The notes under the pieces were generated by a model. It worked only from the letters and a program-made list of their open reading frames with translations, had not been told where the DNA came from and did not search any database. Below, in pieces: positions 16,400-24,956 of a stretch of DNA of 40,407 nucleotides (position 1 is its first letter; every line of letters begins with the position of its first letter). The position numbers and the translations under genes are program-made. The stretch is from contig CAMTOK010000007.1 in NCBI GenBank assembly GCA_947074115.1, forward strand, positions 1 to 40,407, read 5' to 3'. Source of the stretch: an uncultured Erysipelotrichaceae bacterium. GTDB taxonomy: Bacteria; Bacillota_I; Bacilli_A; Erysipelotrichales; Coprobacillaceae.

Positions 16400-17155
16400 A
16401 TGCAAAAAATAATTTTTAAGAAGACAATCGATTTAAATCACAATTTAAAAGAACTTGTTTCTATTTCTGTAGATGATTCAATTAACTATAAAATGGAGAC
16501 ATCAGGTATGCGCGCTATCGGAAGTATCGTGATCAATGGTGAATATAAAAATGATACTGATAGACAGGAATTTAGCCAAAGCATTGAACTTGATATTTTA
16601 GCTCCTTTTGAAAAAATCACAGACAAAAGAGAGTTCTTTATCAAGGTAGAGGATTTTGATTACACTACATCTGAAGGAAATTTAGCCCTCATTATTCAAG
16701 CATGTGTTTACGGTGTGAAAGACGACGAAGACAGAGTTGTCGAGGCTAAAGAAGCAGATATTGGTGAAGAAATTGAAAATTTATTACGTGAAGAAGAAAT
16801 TTTACAAGAGGAAGAGGTTGTTGATGTGATTGAACCTGTAGAAGAGGTTGTAAAAGAAGTGGTTCCAGAAAAACCTATTATTAGGGTTGAACCAATTGAA
16901 GTTGTTGAAGAAGTTGCGAAACCTGTTGCTGAGGCGACAAAAGTTCCACTTCCAGTTTCAAAAGTTATGGTTGTTGAAGAATCAGATGATGAAGATGATG
17001 ATTTAGGGACTTACTATCTCTATATAGTTAAAGATGGGGATACTTATTCATCAATCAGTGCTCATTATGGTGTTAACGAAGGAAAAGTAATGGCTTATAA
17101 CCATGATCGTCCTTTATCTAGAGGGACAGTCGTTATTATTCCTTACGATGCATGA
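16400..17155 (+). CDS. spoVID: SpoVID-like spore coat morphogenetic protein
   Basis: SpoVID links the basement layer of the spore coat to the forespore surface and drives encasement. The 251-residue protein has an N-terminal beta domain (1-110) with the family pattern of paired strands ending in GSIVINGEY. A long acidic, V/E/P-rich linker follows (112-200, ending ESDDEDDD). The C-terminal LysM domain (206-249) reads YIVKDGDTYSSISAHYGV. It is much shorter than B. subtilis SpoVID because the linker is short. The position between engB and ysxE-valS matches B. subtilis, and a sigma-E-like promoter lies upstream. SipL of Clostridioides is the alternative name for this architecture. Confidence 0.85.
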   Translation: MQKIIFKKTIDLNHNLKELVSISVDDSINYKMETSGMRAIGSIVINGEYKNDTDRQEFSQSIELDILAPFEKITDKREFFIKVEDFDYTTSEGNLALIIQACVYGVKDDEDRVVEAKEADIGEEIENLLREEEILQEEEVVDVIEPVEEVVKEVVPEKPIIRVEPIEVVEEVAKPVAEATKVPLPVSKVMVVEESDDEDDDLGTYYLYIVKDGDTYSSISAHYGVNEGKVMAYNHDRPLSRGTVVIIPYDA

Positions 17156-18063
17156 ATGACATCTTATTAGACTATTATTCAATCAGTGTTGTTGGCATCA
17201 TAAAAATCGCACATGATGTCTATAAAGTAAAAACGTCTGATGGTTTATATGTTCTTAAGGTGACTTCATCCAGGGAAATTGATAAAGTTTATCAGTATAT
17301 TGAAGCACTGCATCTGCAGTGTTTCATTTCCATATACTTAAATCGCAACAATGAATTATTAACACCTTTTGAAGATCGTTACTTGTATCTTATGCCTTAT
17401 GTAGATATCTCCCAAGGGGAGTTCAAAGAAATGAAAATCAAGTATTACTTTGAAACGCTTGCTTATCTCCATAAACATAGTTTTTATTATACTAAAGTCA
17501 ACCATCAATATTTTGATACTTTACAAAAAGACATTATGTTAGTCATAAATGAAAGGGTCAAATACTACGATGACATGATTCAATACTTTGAGAAAATTGA
17601 TATGAGATCTCCAAGTCAATGGATGTTTGTTATGAACTATTACCGAATATTTGAATCGTTAAAGAAGTCACAGGAATACTTACAGATGTACATGGCTGAA
17701 ACTGAAGCATATACACAGATTAGGGTGTGTATGAATTATCGTCATTTTGATTACGATCATATTAGTTTAAAATCACAAGTGCTTATTTCATTAGAGCATA
17801 TGAAAATAGATTTACCAATATATGATTTGTTTTATTTATATCAACGCATTCCAGATATACTTTTTGATCTTGATTGCTTTAGTGAGTTTTATTTTAAAAA
17901 GATAGAACTTAAAGTTGATGAAAGATTACTCTTATTTAGTTTGATGCATGTTGTACCATTAATAGAATTTAAGGATAATGAAATTGATAATATTATTAAA
18001 TTATCAAGATTGTTATATTACCTAGATTCTATTCAAAACTTTACAGCACAGTTAATGAAATAA
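17152..18063 (+). CDS. ysxE: YsxE/CotS-like spore coat-associated kinase-fold protein
   Basis: This 303-residue protein has the N-terminal beta segment of the aminoglycoside-phosphotransferase/CotS fold (VYKVKTSDGLYVLKVTSS, with the ATP-site-like lysine at 36). A helical C-lobe follows. The catalytic loop, normally H-G-D with N a few residues on, reads MNYRHFDYDHIS, and the usual metal-binding D segment is not evident. So it is probably a pseudokinase. It overlaps spoVID by ATGA and should be co-translated from the same sigma-E-like promoter. B. subtilis has the same spoVID-ysxE-valS order. Confidence 0.78.
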   Translation: MNDILLDYYSISVVGIIKIAHDVYKVKTSDGLYVLKVTSSREIDKVYQYIEALHLQCFISIYLNRNNELLTPFEDRYLYLMPYVDISQGEFKEMKIKYYFETLAYLHKHSFYYTKVNHQYFDTLQKDIMLVINERVKYYDDMIQYFEKIDMRSPSQWMFVMNYYRIFESLKKSQEYLQMYMAETEAYTQIRVCMNYRHFDYDHISLKSQVLISLEHMKIDLPIYDLFYLYQRIPDILFDLDCFSEFYFKKIELKVDERLLLFSLMHVVPLIEFKDNEIDNIIKLSRLLYYLDSIQNFTAQLMK

Positions 18064-18064
18064 A

Positions 18065-18093
18065 TTGACATTAAATATCTCATTTGATAAAAT
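18065..18093 (+). promoter_or_regulatory. Promoter of the valS T-box operon
   Basis: TTGACA, 17 bp, TAAAAT with TG one base upstream. The start is expected near 18100, at the first base of T-box stem I. Confidence 0.8.
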
Positions 18094-18099
18094 GATATT

Positions 18100-18309
18100 G
18101 CTATGAAGAGGAAGAGTACATTTTTCAATCTTTTAGAGAATTCCTGGTTGGTGAAAAGGAATAGAGGAGAAAATGGAAGGTAGCCTTGGAGCTTGTCTTT
18201 TGAACTGAGTAGGAAGTCACGTAGAACTGCGTTAAAGTTTTGAGGTATACTTATGTATACAAATTAAGGTGGTACCACGAACATTCGTCCTTATACGAAT
18301 GTTCTTTTT
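18100..18309 (+). promoter_or_regulatory. T-box leader, valine-type
   Basis: The invariant T-box AAGGTGGTACCACG is at 18266-18279. It is preceded by an approximately 165-nt leader with stem I (distal arm ATTCC/GGAAT around TGGTTGGTGAAA) and a small stem III, ACGTA-GAAC-TGCGT. GTA at 18180-18182, followed by G, is the best candidate valine specifier, which agrees with valS downstream. Uncharged tRNA-Val would stabilise the antiterminator (AAGG with CCTT at 18289-18292) and let transcription continue. The placement of the specifier is by eye. Confidence 0.92.
18279..18309 (+). terminator. T-box-controlled terminator
   Basis: GAACATTCGT and ACGAATGTTC pair perfectly around CCTTAT, followed by TTTTT. 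The left arm and loop are shared with the antiterminator. Confidence 0.92.
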
Positions 18310-18328
18310 ATTTTAAGGAGGAAAATAT

Positions 18329-18994
18329 ATGAATTTATTTGATACTGTTGTATGGGTATGTTTTATTGGAGCACTTATATTTGTCGGATTTTTCTTTTCT
18401 AAGAGAATGAAAGCAACAAGAGAATTACAAAAAGCAGCATACAAAAGAAAAGAAGAAAAGAAAGAAATGTATTCTTATTTAAAACCGGGAACATTAGATA
18501 CATGTCCTAGAGAAGATGTTGTGACTGCTGTTATTTTTCATTGTTTACAAAAAGAAGAAAACAATAATGAAGACTATTTAATTAATTTCAATGATAGTGA
18601 AAAATTAGTATATGCTATATATATGCTAAGTGAATCATTAGAGAATGGGAAGGGAAGTATTCATAACTTCTTCTTAAATCCAAGCTCACGTGTATTTAAA
18701 GATGATATCGTAGGATACTTTGAAAAATTACATGCTTTTGAAATCGCTGATTTAATGAAAGCAGCAAGACGTTTTGCTGAAATTATTGAAAATGATGAAG
18801 ACGATGATGAAGACGATCCAGAAATGGGAGATTATTCTCGTTATAATTTTGCTGATTTTACACACGAGTTTATTACTTTGGTCTCATCAACAGATTTAAA
18901 TTCAAAAATTGAAGAGTTTATTTTAAATCATAGAAATGATTTCTATGATGACAATATACCTGAAACTGATTTAGAAATCGAAGGAGAAGAGTAA
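18329..18994 (+). CDS. Membrane-anchored DUF4375/DMP19-like protein, function unknown
   Basis: 221 residues. One N-terminal membrane helix (about 5-24) is followed by a basic stretch (25-47), which predicts a cytoplasmic C-terminal domain. Residues 60-150 resemble the DUF4375/DMP19 fold, in which an NGG...QYFxN segment follows a helix. Here [12 protein letters not shown] is at 106-117, then a helical [11 protein letters not shown] very acidic tract (EDDDEDDPE, about 156-165) and an acidic C-terminus follow. It is the first gene after the valine T-box and overlaps valS by TAATG, so its synthesis should follow valyl-tRNA shortage. Some DMP19 relatives are DNA mimics, but nothing here proves that role. 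Confidence 0.8.
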   Translation: MNLFDTVVWVCFIGALIFVGFFFSKRMKATRELQKAAYKRKEEKKEMYSYLKPGTLDTCPREDVVTAVIFHCLQKEENNNEDYLINFNDSEKLVYAIYMLSESLENGKGSIHNFFLNPSSRVFKDDIVGYFEKLHAFEIADLMKAARRFAEIIENDEDDDEDDPEMGDYSRYNFADFTHEFITLVSSTDLNSKIEEFILNHRNDFYDDNIPETDLEIEGEE

Positions 18995-21612
18995 TGAAAG
19001 AATTGGCAACAAAATATGATCATAAGACGGTAGAACAAGGCAAATACAAGACGTGGTTAGATAAAAAGTATTTTGAAGCAGGGGATGTTTCAAAAAAACC
19101 TTATTGTATTGTTATTCCACCACCAAATGTTACAGGTAAATTACATTTAGGGCATGCATGGGATACAACGCTACAAGATATGATCATTCGTTATAAAAGA
19201 ATGCAAGGGTTTGATGCTTTATGGTTACCAGGTATGGACCATGCTGGGATTGCAACTCAAGCAAAAGTTGAAGAACGATTAAGAGCGGAAGGGATCTCTC
19301 GTTATGATTTAGGAAGAGAAGGTTTCTTAGAGAAAGCTTGGTCTTGGAAAGAAGAATACGCTTCAATTATTAGAAGTCAATGGGAAAAAATGGGTCTAAG
19401 TTTAGATTATTCTAAAGAAAGATTTACATTAGACGATGGTTTAAGTGAAGCTGTTAAAACTGTCTTTGTCACTTTATATGAAAAAGGATACATCTATCAA
19501 GGTGAAAGAATCATTAACTGGGATCCTGCACAAAGAACAGCGTTATCTAATATTGAAGTTATACATAAAGAGATTGAAGGACATATGTACTACTTCAATT
19601 ATAAAGTTGTTGAAACAGGGGAAACACTTGTTATCGCAACAACACGTCCAGAAACAATGTTTGCTGACCAAGCAATCTTTGTTCACCCTGATGATGAAAG
19701 ATATACTCATTTACATGGATGTCATGCGATTAATCCAGCTAATGGAGAAGAATTACCAATTATGGCTGATGACTATATCGATATGAGCTTTGGTACAGCT
19801 GTTATGAAATGTACACCAGCACATGACCCAAATGACTTTGTATTGGCGAAAAAATATAATTTAGCGATGCCAATTTGTATGCATGATGATGGTACGATGA
19901 ATGATATGTGTTTACAATTCAAAGGAATGGATCGTTTTGAATGTCGTAAAGAACTTGTTAAATATTTTGAAGAAAATGGCTTTGTTGATCATATTGAAAC
20001 ACACATGCATCAAGTCGGTCATTCTGAAAGAAGTAACGCTATTGTTGAACCTTATTTATCAAAACAATGGTTTGTTAAAATGGAGCCACTTGCAAGTGCT
20101 TCTTTAGATAATCAAAACAGTGATGATAAAGTAAACTTTATCCCTCAACGTTTTGAAAAAACATTTAAACAATGGATGGAAAATATTGAAGACTGGTGTA
20201 TTTCAAGACAATTGTGGTGGGGGCACCAAGTTCCAGCATGGTATCACAAAGAAACTGGTGAAGTCTATGTTGGTTTAGAAGCACCTCAAGATATTGAAAA
20301 TTGGAAACAAGATGAAGATGTTTTAGATACATGGTTCTCAAGTGCACTTTGGCCATTCTCAACATTAGGTTGGCCAGATTTAGATAGTGAAATGTTCCAA
20401 AGATATTTCCCAACTGATACACTTGTTACAGGATATGATATTATCTTCTTCTGGGTTTCTAGAATGATATTCCAATCACTAGAATTTACGAAAGAAGTTC
20501 CATTTAAAAATGTATTAATTCATGGTTTAATACGTGATGAGCAAGGAAGAAAAATGTCTAAGTCATTAGGTAATGGTGTTGATCCAATGGATGTTATTGA
20601 TCAATATGGTGCGGATACGCTTCGTTTCTTCTTAACAACAAATTCATCACCAGGGATGGATTTACGTTATATTCCTCAAAAACTTGAATCATCATGGAAC
20701 TTTATCAATAAGATTTGGAATTCTGCACGTTTCGTTATGATGAATATTGATGAAGATATGGATTATAATACTTTATCATTTGAAAACTTAAACTTAGCTG
20801 ATCAATGGATTCTTAATCGTTTAAATAAGGTTATTGAATCAGTTGATGAAAATATGGATAAATTTGAGTTTGTAAATGTTGGTACAGAATTGTATAACTT
20901 TATTTGGGATGATTTCTGTTCATGGTATATTGAACTTGCAAAAGTTCATTTAAACGGACAATGTCCAGTAGAGAAGAAAGCAACACAAGAAACACTTGTT
21001 TATGTGTTAAATGCTATTGTGAAGTTATTACATCCATTTATGCCATTTGTTACTGAAGAAATCTTCCAATCAATTCCTCATGTTGAAGAAACAATCTGTT
21101 TAGCAGCTTGGCCAACAGTTAAAACTGAATTTAATAGTGATACAATTGATAATCAATTCACTTATTTAATTGATATTATCAAAGGTATTAGAAATATTAG
21201 AGCACAATATACAATTAAAAATGCAATTGATGTTGCTTATTCAATTAATACAAAAGATGAACAATTATCAGTATTCTTAGATGATTTGGCACCTTACGTA
21301 TTAAAATTATGTAATGCTCAATGTATTGGATATAATATTGAAAATTCACAACATGTAGCAACAGAAATGATCAAAGGTGGTCATGCGTTGGTTGTTGAAT
21401 TAGGAGATTACCTAGATTTTGAAGCAGAAAAAGAAAAATTAAGAGATGAACTTAATAAATTAAAAGGTGAAATCAAACGTTGTGAGGGTATGTTAGCGAA
21501 TCCACGATTTGTAGAAAAGGCACCAGCAGATAAAGTTCAAGCAGAAAAAGACAAATTAACTGACTATCAGTTAAAATATGCATCTGTAGAAGAACAATTA
21601 AAATCAATGTAA
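18994..21612 (+). CDS. valS: Valine--tRNA ligase
   Basis: ValS charges tRNA-Val and edits threonine mischarging. The 872-residue class I synthetase has [13 protein letters not shown] (HIGH motif as HLGH), the CP1 editing domain (about 190-340, with [14 protein letters not shown]), [13 protein letters not shown]-type core (here [10 protein letters not shown]), KMSKSLGNG, the anticodon-binding domain and the C-terminal coiled coil (about 810-872). It is full length. It is translated from a start overlapping the previous stop and is controlled by the upstream T-box. Confidence 0.98.
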   Translation: MKELATKYDHKTVEQGKYKTWLDKKYFEAGDVSKKPYCIVIPPPNVTGKLHLGHAWDTTLQDMIIRYKRMQGFDALWLPGMDHAGIATQAKVEERLRAEGISRYDLGREGFLEKAWSWKEEYASIIRSQWEKMGLSLDYSKERFTLDDGLSEAVKTVFVTLYEKGYIYQGERIINWDPAQRTALSNIEVIHKEIEGHMYYFNYKVVETGETLVIATTRPETMFADQAIFVHPDDERYTHLHGCHAINPANGEELPIMADDYIDMSFGTAVMKCTPAHDPNDFVLAKKYNLAMPICMHDDGTMNDMCLQFKGMDRFECRKELVKYFEENGFVDHIETHMHQVGHSERSNAIVEPYLSKQWFVKMEPLASASLDNQNSDDKVNFIPQRFEKTFKQWMENIEDWCISRQLWWGHQVPAWYHKETGEVYVGLEAPQDIENWKQDEDVLDTWFSSALWPFSTLGWPDLDSEMFQRYFPTDTLVTGYDIIFFWVSRMIFQSLEFTKEVPFKNVLIHGLIRDEQGRKMSKSLGNGVDPMDVIDQYGADTLRFFLTTNSSPGMDLRYIPQKLESSWNFINKIWNSARFVMMNIDEDMDYNTLSFENLNLADQWILNRLNKVIESVDENMDKFEFVNVGTELYNFIWDDFCSWYIELAKVHLNGQCPVEKKATQETLVYVLNAIVKLLHPFMPFVTEEIFQSIPHVEETICLAAWPTVKTEFNSDTIDNQFTYLIDIIKGIRNIRAQYTIKNAIDVAYSINTKDEQLSVFLDDLAPYVLKLCNAQCIGYNIENSQHVATEMIKGGHALVVELGDYLDFEAEKEKLRDELNKLKGEIKRCEGMLANPRFVEKAPADKVQAEKDKLTDYQLKYASVEEQLKSM

Positions 21613-21636
21613 AAAAAGCGGGAAACCGCTTTTTTT
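21611..21636 (+). terminator. valS terminator
   Basis: AGCGG and CCGCT with a GAAA loop, extended by flanking A- and T-runs, beginning in the valS stop codon. Confidence 0.92.
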
Positions 21637-21698
21637 GTTAAAGAAAATTGATTTTTAAATTTATATATAGAATTAGAGGGCTACAGAAGGAGGGAAAA

Positions 21699-21863
21699 AT
21701 GAAAGAATTAACATTACAACAACAATATGAGGTGCAAGGGGGGTCAGTTATTGGGACGACATTGATCTATCTCTTACTTGGAGCAGGAATTTATAAACTT
21801 GTAACATCGACAAAAGGTCGAATCAGTTTACCTCGTATTATTACACTTGAGTGGAAAAGTTAA
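21699..21863 (+). CDS. Double-glycine-leader small peptide (bacteriocin-like)
   Basis: 54 residues. The first 15, MKELTLQQQYEVQGG, have the layout of a class II bacteriocin/pheromone leader: L at 4, hydrophobics at regular spacing and GG at 14-15, the usual cut site of a C39-peptidase ABC exporter. The remaining 39 residues comprise a hydrophobic helix (about 16-33) and a basic tail ending LPRIITLEWKS. The start is set by AAGGAGGG five bases upstream; a longer frame to 21648 has no ribosome site. No exporter or immunity gene is nearby. It has its own terminator and lies between valS and the SPOR-like gene. The function is unknown: secreted peptide, signal or spore-associated membrane peptide are all possible. 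Confidence 0.7.
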   Translation: MKELTLQQQYEVQGGSVIGTTLIYLLLGAGIYKLVTSTKGRISLPRIITLEWKS

Positions 21864-21890
21864 TGAAAGGCGCAAGCCTTTCATATTTTT
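21864..21890 (+). terminator. Small-peptide gene terminator
   Basis: TGAAAGGC and GCCTTTCA with a GCAA tetraloop and a T-rich tail, directly after the stop codon. The right arm overlaps the next sigma-E-like -35. Confidence 0.88.
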
Positions 21891-21908
21891 ATAAAAAGCA
21901 CATATATT
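21881..21908 (+). promoter_or_regulatory. Sigma-E-like promoter of the SPOR-like gene
   Basis: TCATATT (21881-21887), 13 bp, CATATATT (21901-21908). It has the same -35 and spacing as the spoVID site, with a weaker -10 (CATA kept). Confidence 0.5.
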
Positions 21909-21925
21909 ATGTTGAGGTGATATAT

Positions 21926-22285
21926 ATGAGATCAGAAATTAAAGTTTCTATAGTCAGTTTTTTGTTGTGTTGTATGTTTATGTTGGGCTTTACATACGTT
22001 AATGGAATAGGGGAAAAAGTATATTATGTTTATCAAGTTGGTATTTATAAAGATGCAAGCAATCGAGATAATAAGATTGAAGAACTTGAATCAAAAGGGT
22101 TTGATAGTTACTCCTATTTAAGGGATGATCAATATTATGTTTTATCGATGATCAGTGACGATTTAGAAGAGGTTGAGGAACATTCTCAAGCCTATAAGGG
22201 AATTATAAAACAATATACAGTATCCTATAACGTATCTAAAGAAGGTTTGTTAAATGTGTTAGAACAAGGCGTCAAGTTTGATTAA
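21926..22285 (+). CDS. Membrane-anchored SPOR-like protein in the spoIIB position
   Basis: 119 residues with one N-terminal membrane helix (about 8-26) and an outward-facing domain. Residues 33-95 have the SPOR pattern: YYVYQVGIYKDASNRDNKIE, then a variable helix, then DQYYVLSMISDDLEEVEEHS. SPOR domains bind denuded septal peptidoglycan. In B. subtilis the SPOR protein SpoIIB is encoded just upstream of maf-radC; here the gene is just upstream of radC. This makes a SpoIIB-like role in engulfment plausible but unproven. The ATG at 21926 is chosen for its GAGGTGA site; the frame runs back to 21851 without one. It overlaps radC by 8 nt. Confidence 0.75.
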   Translation: MRSEIKVSIVSFLLCCMFMLGFTYVNGIGEKVYYVYQVGIYKDASNRDNKIEELESKGFDSYSYLRDDQYYVLSMISDDLEEVEEHSQAYKGIIKQYTVSYNVSKEGLLNVLEQGVKFD

Positions 22286-22955
22286 AAATATACCATTAGC
22301 AGAAAGTCCAAGAGAAAAAGCACGTACACAAGGCATTGAACATTTAAGTAATGTAGAATTATTAGCGTTGATCCTAAGAACGGGGAATAAAGATGAATCA
22401 GTACTTCAAGTCTCTGAAAGGGTATTGAATGAGGCTGGAGGAATGTCTTCTTTCTCAAATTTAAGCTATAGTCAATTAACTTCAATAAAAGGTATAAAAC
22501 AGGCTAAGGCAATTGAAATGCTCGCTGTTATAGAAATAGCGAAGCGTATGAGGGAAAGAGATGTGAAAGAATGTTCTCTTTTATCTCCTCACGATATTTA
22601 TTTACGAATGAAAAATAAATTAATGTATTTAAAACAAGAACATTTTTTAGTTTTGTGTTTAAACACAAAAAATAGAGTCATAATGGAAAAGACAATTTTC
22701 ATAGGTACGATTGATATGAGCGTTGTGACTCCTAGAGAAGTTTTTAAAGAAGCTATTGCTGTTTCAGCAGCAAAAATTGTTCTTGTTCATAATCATCCAA
22801 GTGGAGATGCAAGTGCAAGCGAAGAAGATGTTGCACTCACGCGTGTCTTTATTGAACTCGGTGAAATGTTGGCGATTGAAGTGATCGATCATATCATTGT
22901 AGGATGGAATGAATTCTATAGTCTAAAAGCGAGTAAACTATTTAAAGAGTCATGA
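22278..22955 (+). CDS. radC: RadC/UPF0758 JAB-domain protein
   Basis: 225 residues. An N-terminal helix-hairpin-helix-like segment (PREKARTQGIEHLSNVELLA, SIKGIKQAKAIE) is followed by a JAB/MPN domain with the zinc signature HNHPSGDAS and a conserved upstream glutamate region. The role of RadC is uncertain; the old DNA-repair assignment is not well supported. The start is TTG at 22278, with AAGG 8 nt upstream, overlapping the SPOR-like gene. Position before mreC matches B. subtilis, except that mreB is missing. Confidence 0.92.
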   Translation: MIKNIPLAESPREKARTQGIEHLSNVELLALILRTGNKDESVLQVSERVLNEAGGMSSFSNLSYSQLTSIKGIKQAKAIEMLAVIEIAKRMRERDVKECSLLSPHDIYLRMKNKLMYLKQEHFLVLCLNTKNRVIMEKTIFIGTIDMSVVTPREVFKEAIAVSAAKIVLVHNHPSGDASASEEDVALTRVFIELGEMLAIEVIDHIIVGWNEFYSLKASKLFKES

Positions 22956-22971
22956 TTGAAACACTCTTTTT
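22944..22971 (+). terminator. radC terminator
   Basis: AAAGAGT and ACTCTTT with the radC stop codon in the 12-nt loop and a short T-run. This makes the TTG-initiated extension of mreC into this region unlikely. Confidence 0.7.
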
Positions 22972-22974
22972 GGT

Positions 22975-23003
22975 TTGCTTTTTTTAATACCAGATATTAT
23001 AAT
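22975..23003 (+). promoter_or_regulatory. mreC promoter (sigma-A)
   Basis: TTGCTT, 17 bp, TATAAT. Transcription should start near 23010, which fixes the mreC start downstream of that point. Confidence 0.8.
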
Positions 23004-23024
23004 AGAATGGATTGGAGTGATATT

Positions 23025-23879
23025 GTGTATAAAAACGAAAATAAGGAACGAAAAATGAAAAAATATATGATTATAGCCACAATCGCTATTATCATATTTT
23101 CTATAGGAACCCTTGTTGTTGGGAGAAATCCAACACGAATTGAAAATATATTAAAAGATACAGTCGCAAATCTTGAATACTATATACTTAAAGCACCAGT
23201 AGAATATGTATCAAATATAGTGAATGAGTATGTCGCGTTAAAAGATGCTTATGAAGAAAATAAAATTTTAAAAAGACAGCTAGATGGTCTACAAAAAGAA
23301 ATTGCATATAATGAGACATTGCAATCAGATTTAAATGAAATAAAAGCGTTATTAGATATGCAATATTTACCGACTGACTATAATATTAAATATACAACCG
23401 TTATTGGAAGGGTTCCTTCGTACTGGAATCAAGAATTAACGATAGATTTAGGACGTGCCTCTGGGATCGAAGAAGGTATGGCAGTCATTAATTCTCAAGG
23501 TATGATAGGAAGTGTTACATATGTTGGTGAATTGACATCTACTGTATCACTATTAACGAGAGAAAACGCAGTCAGTCAGTTACCAGTTTCAATTATCTCA
23601 GATGATAAAGAATATTACGGATTACTTGATTCTTATGATACAGAAAGAAATGCCTATCGCGTTATTCTATTAAGTGATAGCGATGGCATTGTGAACGGGT
23701 TAAATGTTGTTACAAGTGGTTTAGGTGGAACAGGAAAGAGTCCAAGAGGCATCTTGGTAGGAACGACATTAGAAGTCTCGAAAAGTGAATCATCAGTATC
23801 TACAGTTGTTTATGTACAACCAACAGTTGACTTTAATGCATTAACTTATTTGGCTGTTGTTCAAAGGGTCAATGAGTAA
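23025..23879 (+). CDS. mreC: Cell shape-determining protein MreC
   Basis: MreC is a bitopic membrane protein that scaffolds the lateral cell-wall synthesis machinery. The GTG at 23025 is preferred (GGAG at 7 nt); ATG 23055 is an alternative with AAGGA. With the GTG it has 284 residues. It has one membrane helix (about 14-30), a coiled coil (about 65-115) and the beta-rich MreC core (TVIGRVPSYWNQELTIDLGRASG, GMAVINSQGMIGSV, SPRGILVG). It overlaps mreD by TAATG. mreB, usually directly upstream, is absent from the window. Confidence 0.95.
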   Translation: MYKNENKERKMKKYMIIATIAIIIFSIGTLVVGRNPTRIENILKDTVANLEYYILKAPVEYVSNIVNEYVALKDAYEENKILKRQLDGLQKEIAYNETLQSDLNEIKALLDMQYLPTDYNIKYTTVIGRVPSYWNQELTIDLGRASGIEEGMAVINSQGMIGSVTYVGELTSTVSLLTRENAVSQLPVSIISDDKEYYGLLDSYDTERNAYRVILLSDSDGIVNGLNVVTSGLGGTGKSPRGILVGTTLEVSKSESSVSTVVYVQPTVDFNALTYLAVVQRVNE

Positions 23880-24385
23880 TGAAGAAAATAAATGAAAATC
23901 TCTTTCTTAGAAATTTCCTGATCATTATTCTGTTCTTTGTGTTTGACAGTTTTGTTAATCATTTCCTACCAACTGATTTTATGAAAACAGGCATCTCATT
24001 TGTTTGTTATAGTGGACTGATGATGTATACATTATTAGTGGGTTCATTTAAAAAAGTAGAACGTTTTGCGTATGGTGCAGTGTGCGGCGCTTATTATGCT
24101 GTTGTATACGGAGATTCATTCGTCATTTATATACTTATTTATTGTTTTATCGCGTTTTTTTTGACTTATCTATTGAAAATAGAACAATTAAACTTACCAG
24201 AATCTATGATGCTCGGTTTTTTGACAATATTCTTACAAGAAGCCTTGATATACTGTTTAATGTGGATATCAGGAACAACGCAGATTCAGGTAGATAGTTT
24301 TGTCATTTATTTCTTGTTACCGACATTATTATTTAACATGATATTATCGCCAGTTGTTTATGCTATCTATAATAAATTAGTATAG
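23879..24385 (+). CDS. mreD: Rod shape-determining membrane protein MreD
   Basis: 168 residues with about five or six membrane helices and a short basic N-terminus, the MreD layout. MreD works with MreC and RodA/PBP2 in lateral wall synthesis. Sequence conservation is low, as usual for MreD, so the call rests on hydropathy, size and its TAATG coupling to mreC. It lies 10 nt before minC, as in B. subtilis. Confidence 0.9.
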   Translation: MKKINENLFLRNFLIIILFFVFDSFVNHFLPTDFMKTGISFVCYSGLMMYTLLVGSFKKVERFAYGAVCGAYYAVVYGDSFVIYILIYCFIAFFLTYLLKIEQLNLPESMMLGFLTIFLQEALIYCLMWISGTTQIQVDSFVIYFLLPTLLFNMILSPVVYAIYNKLV

Positions 24386-24395
24386 AGGTGACAAT

Positions 24396-24956
24396 ATGAA
24401 TGTAACGATGAGAAGTGCAAATGACGTTTTAACATTCAAATTCAATGAAGAAACTCAATTCTCTGAATTATTAGGAGAATTAAATGGGCTTTTGGAACAA
24501 CCTCTTTTTAATCAAGATGGTTATTATCCAAGAGCTTTTTTCGATATTGGAAAGAGAATCTTAAACGAAGATGAGATTGTTTCATTGATGAAACTCTTAA
24601 AACAACACAAAAAGATCATTTTCGACGGTGTGACATGCACTAAAGAAAAAGAAAACATGCAGTTGATCAAAAGAGTCATCCGTAATGGTGAAACAATTCG
24701 TGTCGATGTCCCAACGCTATTTTTAGACGATATTAATCCTGGAGCATTTATACATTGCTATAGCGATGTCTACTTTATGGGGAGAGTGAGTGGATGTATT
24801 ATTGGGATGAATTCGTCGGTAAAAATTTGTGGAAGAGAGTTTGAACGATGTAAAATATCAATAAATCAAAAAACTCTTCAGGATGTGACAATATCCGCGA
24901 TGGTAACGGTATATTATGAAGATAATGATATTGTATTGTTGAAGGAGGAAAAATAA
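24396..24956 (+). CDS. minC: Septum site-determining protein MinC
   Basis: MinC inhibits FtsZ ring formation away from midcell and is recruited by MinD. The 186-residue protein has a short, divergent N-terminal FtsZ-interacting domain (about 1-85). The C-terminal beta-helix domain keeps the spacing around DDINPGAFIHCYSDVYFMGRV and a later CKISI strand. The family normally reads GDVNPGAEIxAxGDIxVxGxLRG; several glycines are replaced here. Confidence comes from that domain plus the TAATG coupling to minD. Confidence 0.9.
   Translation: MNVTMRSANDVLTFKFNEETQFSELLGELNGLLEQPLFNQDGYYPRAFFDIGKRILNEDEIVSLMKLLKQHKKIIFDGVTCTKEKENMQLIKRVIRNGETIRVDVPTLFLDDINPGAFIHCYSDVYFMGRVSGCIIGMNSSVKICGREFERCKISINQKTLQDVTISAMVTVYYEDNDIVLLKEEK

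Noticed and set aside
21635-21673. Sigma-A or sigma-E promoter for the small-peptide gene
   Set aside because: Several TTG and TATA elements occur, but none has acceptable spacing, and no KMATATT-N13-CATA match is present. Promoter left unassigned.
22956-23024. TTG-started N-terminal extension of MreC
   Set aside because: It would begin inside the radC terminator and upstream of the -10 element. GTG 23025 with GGAG is better.
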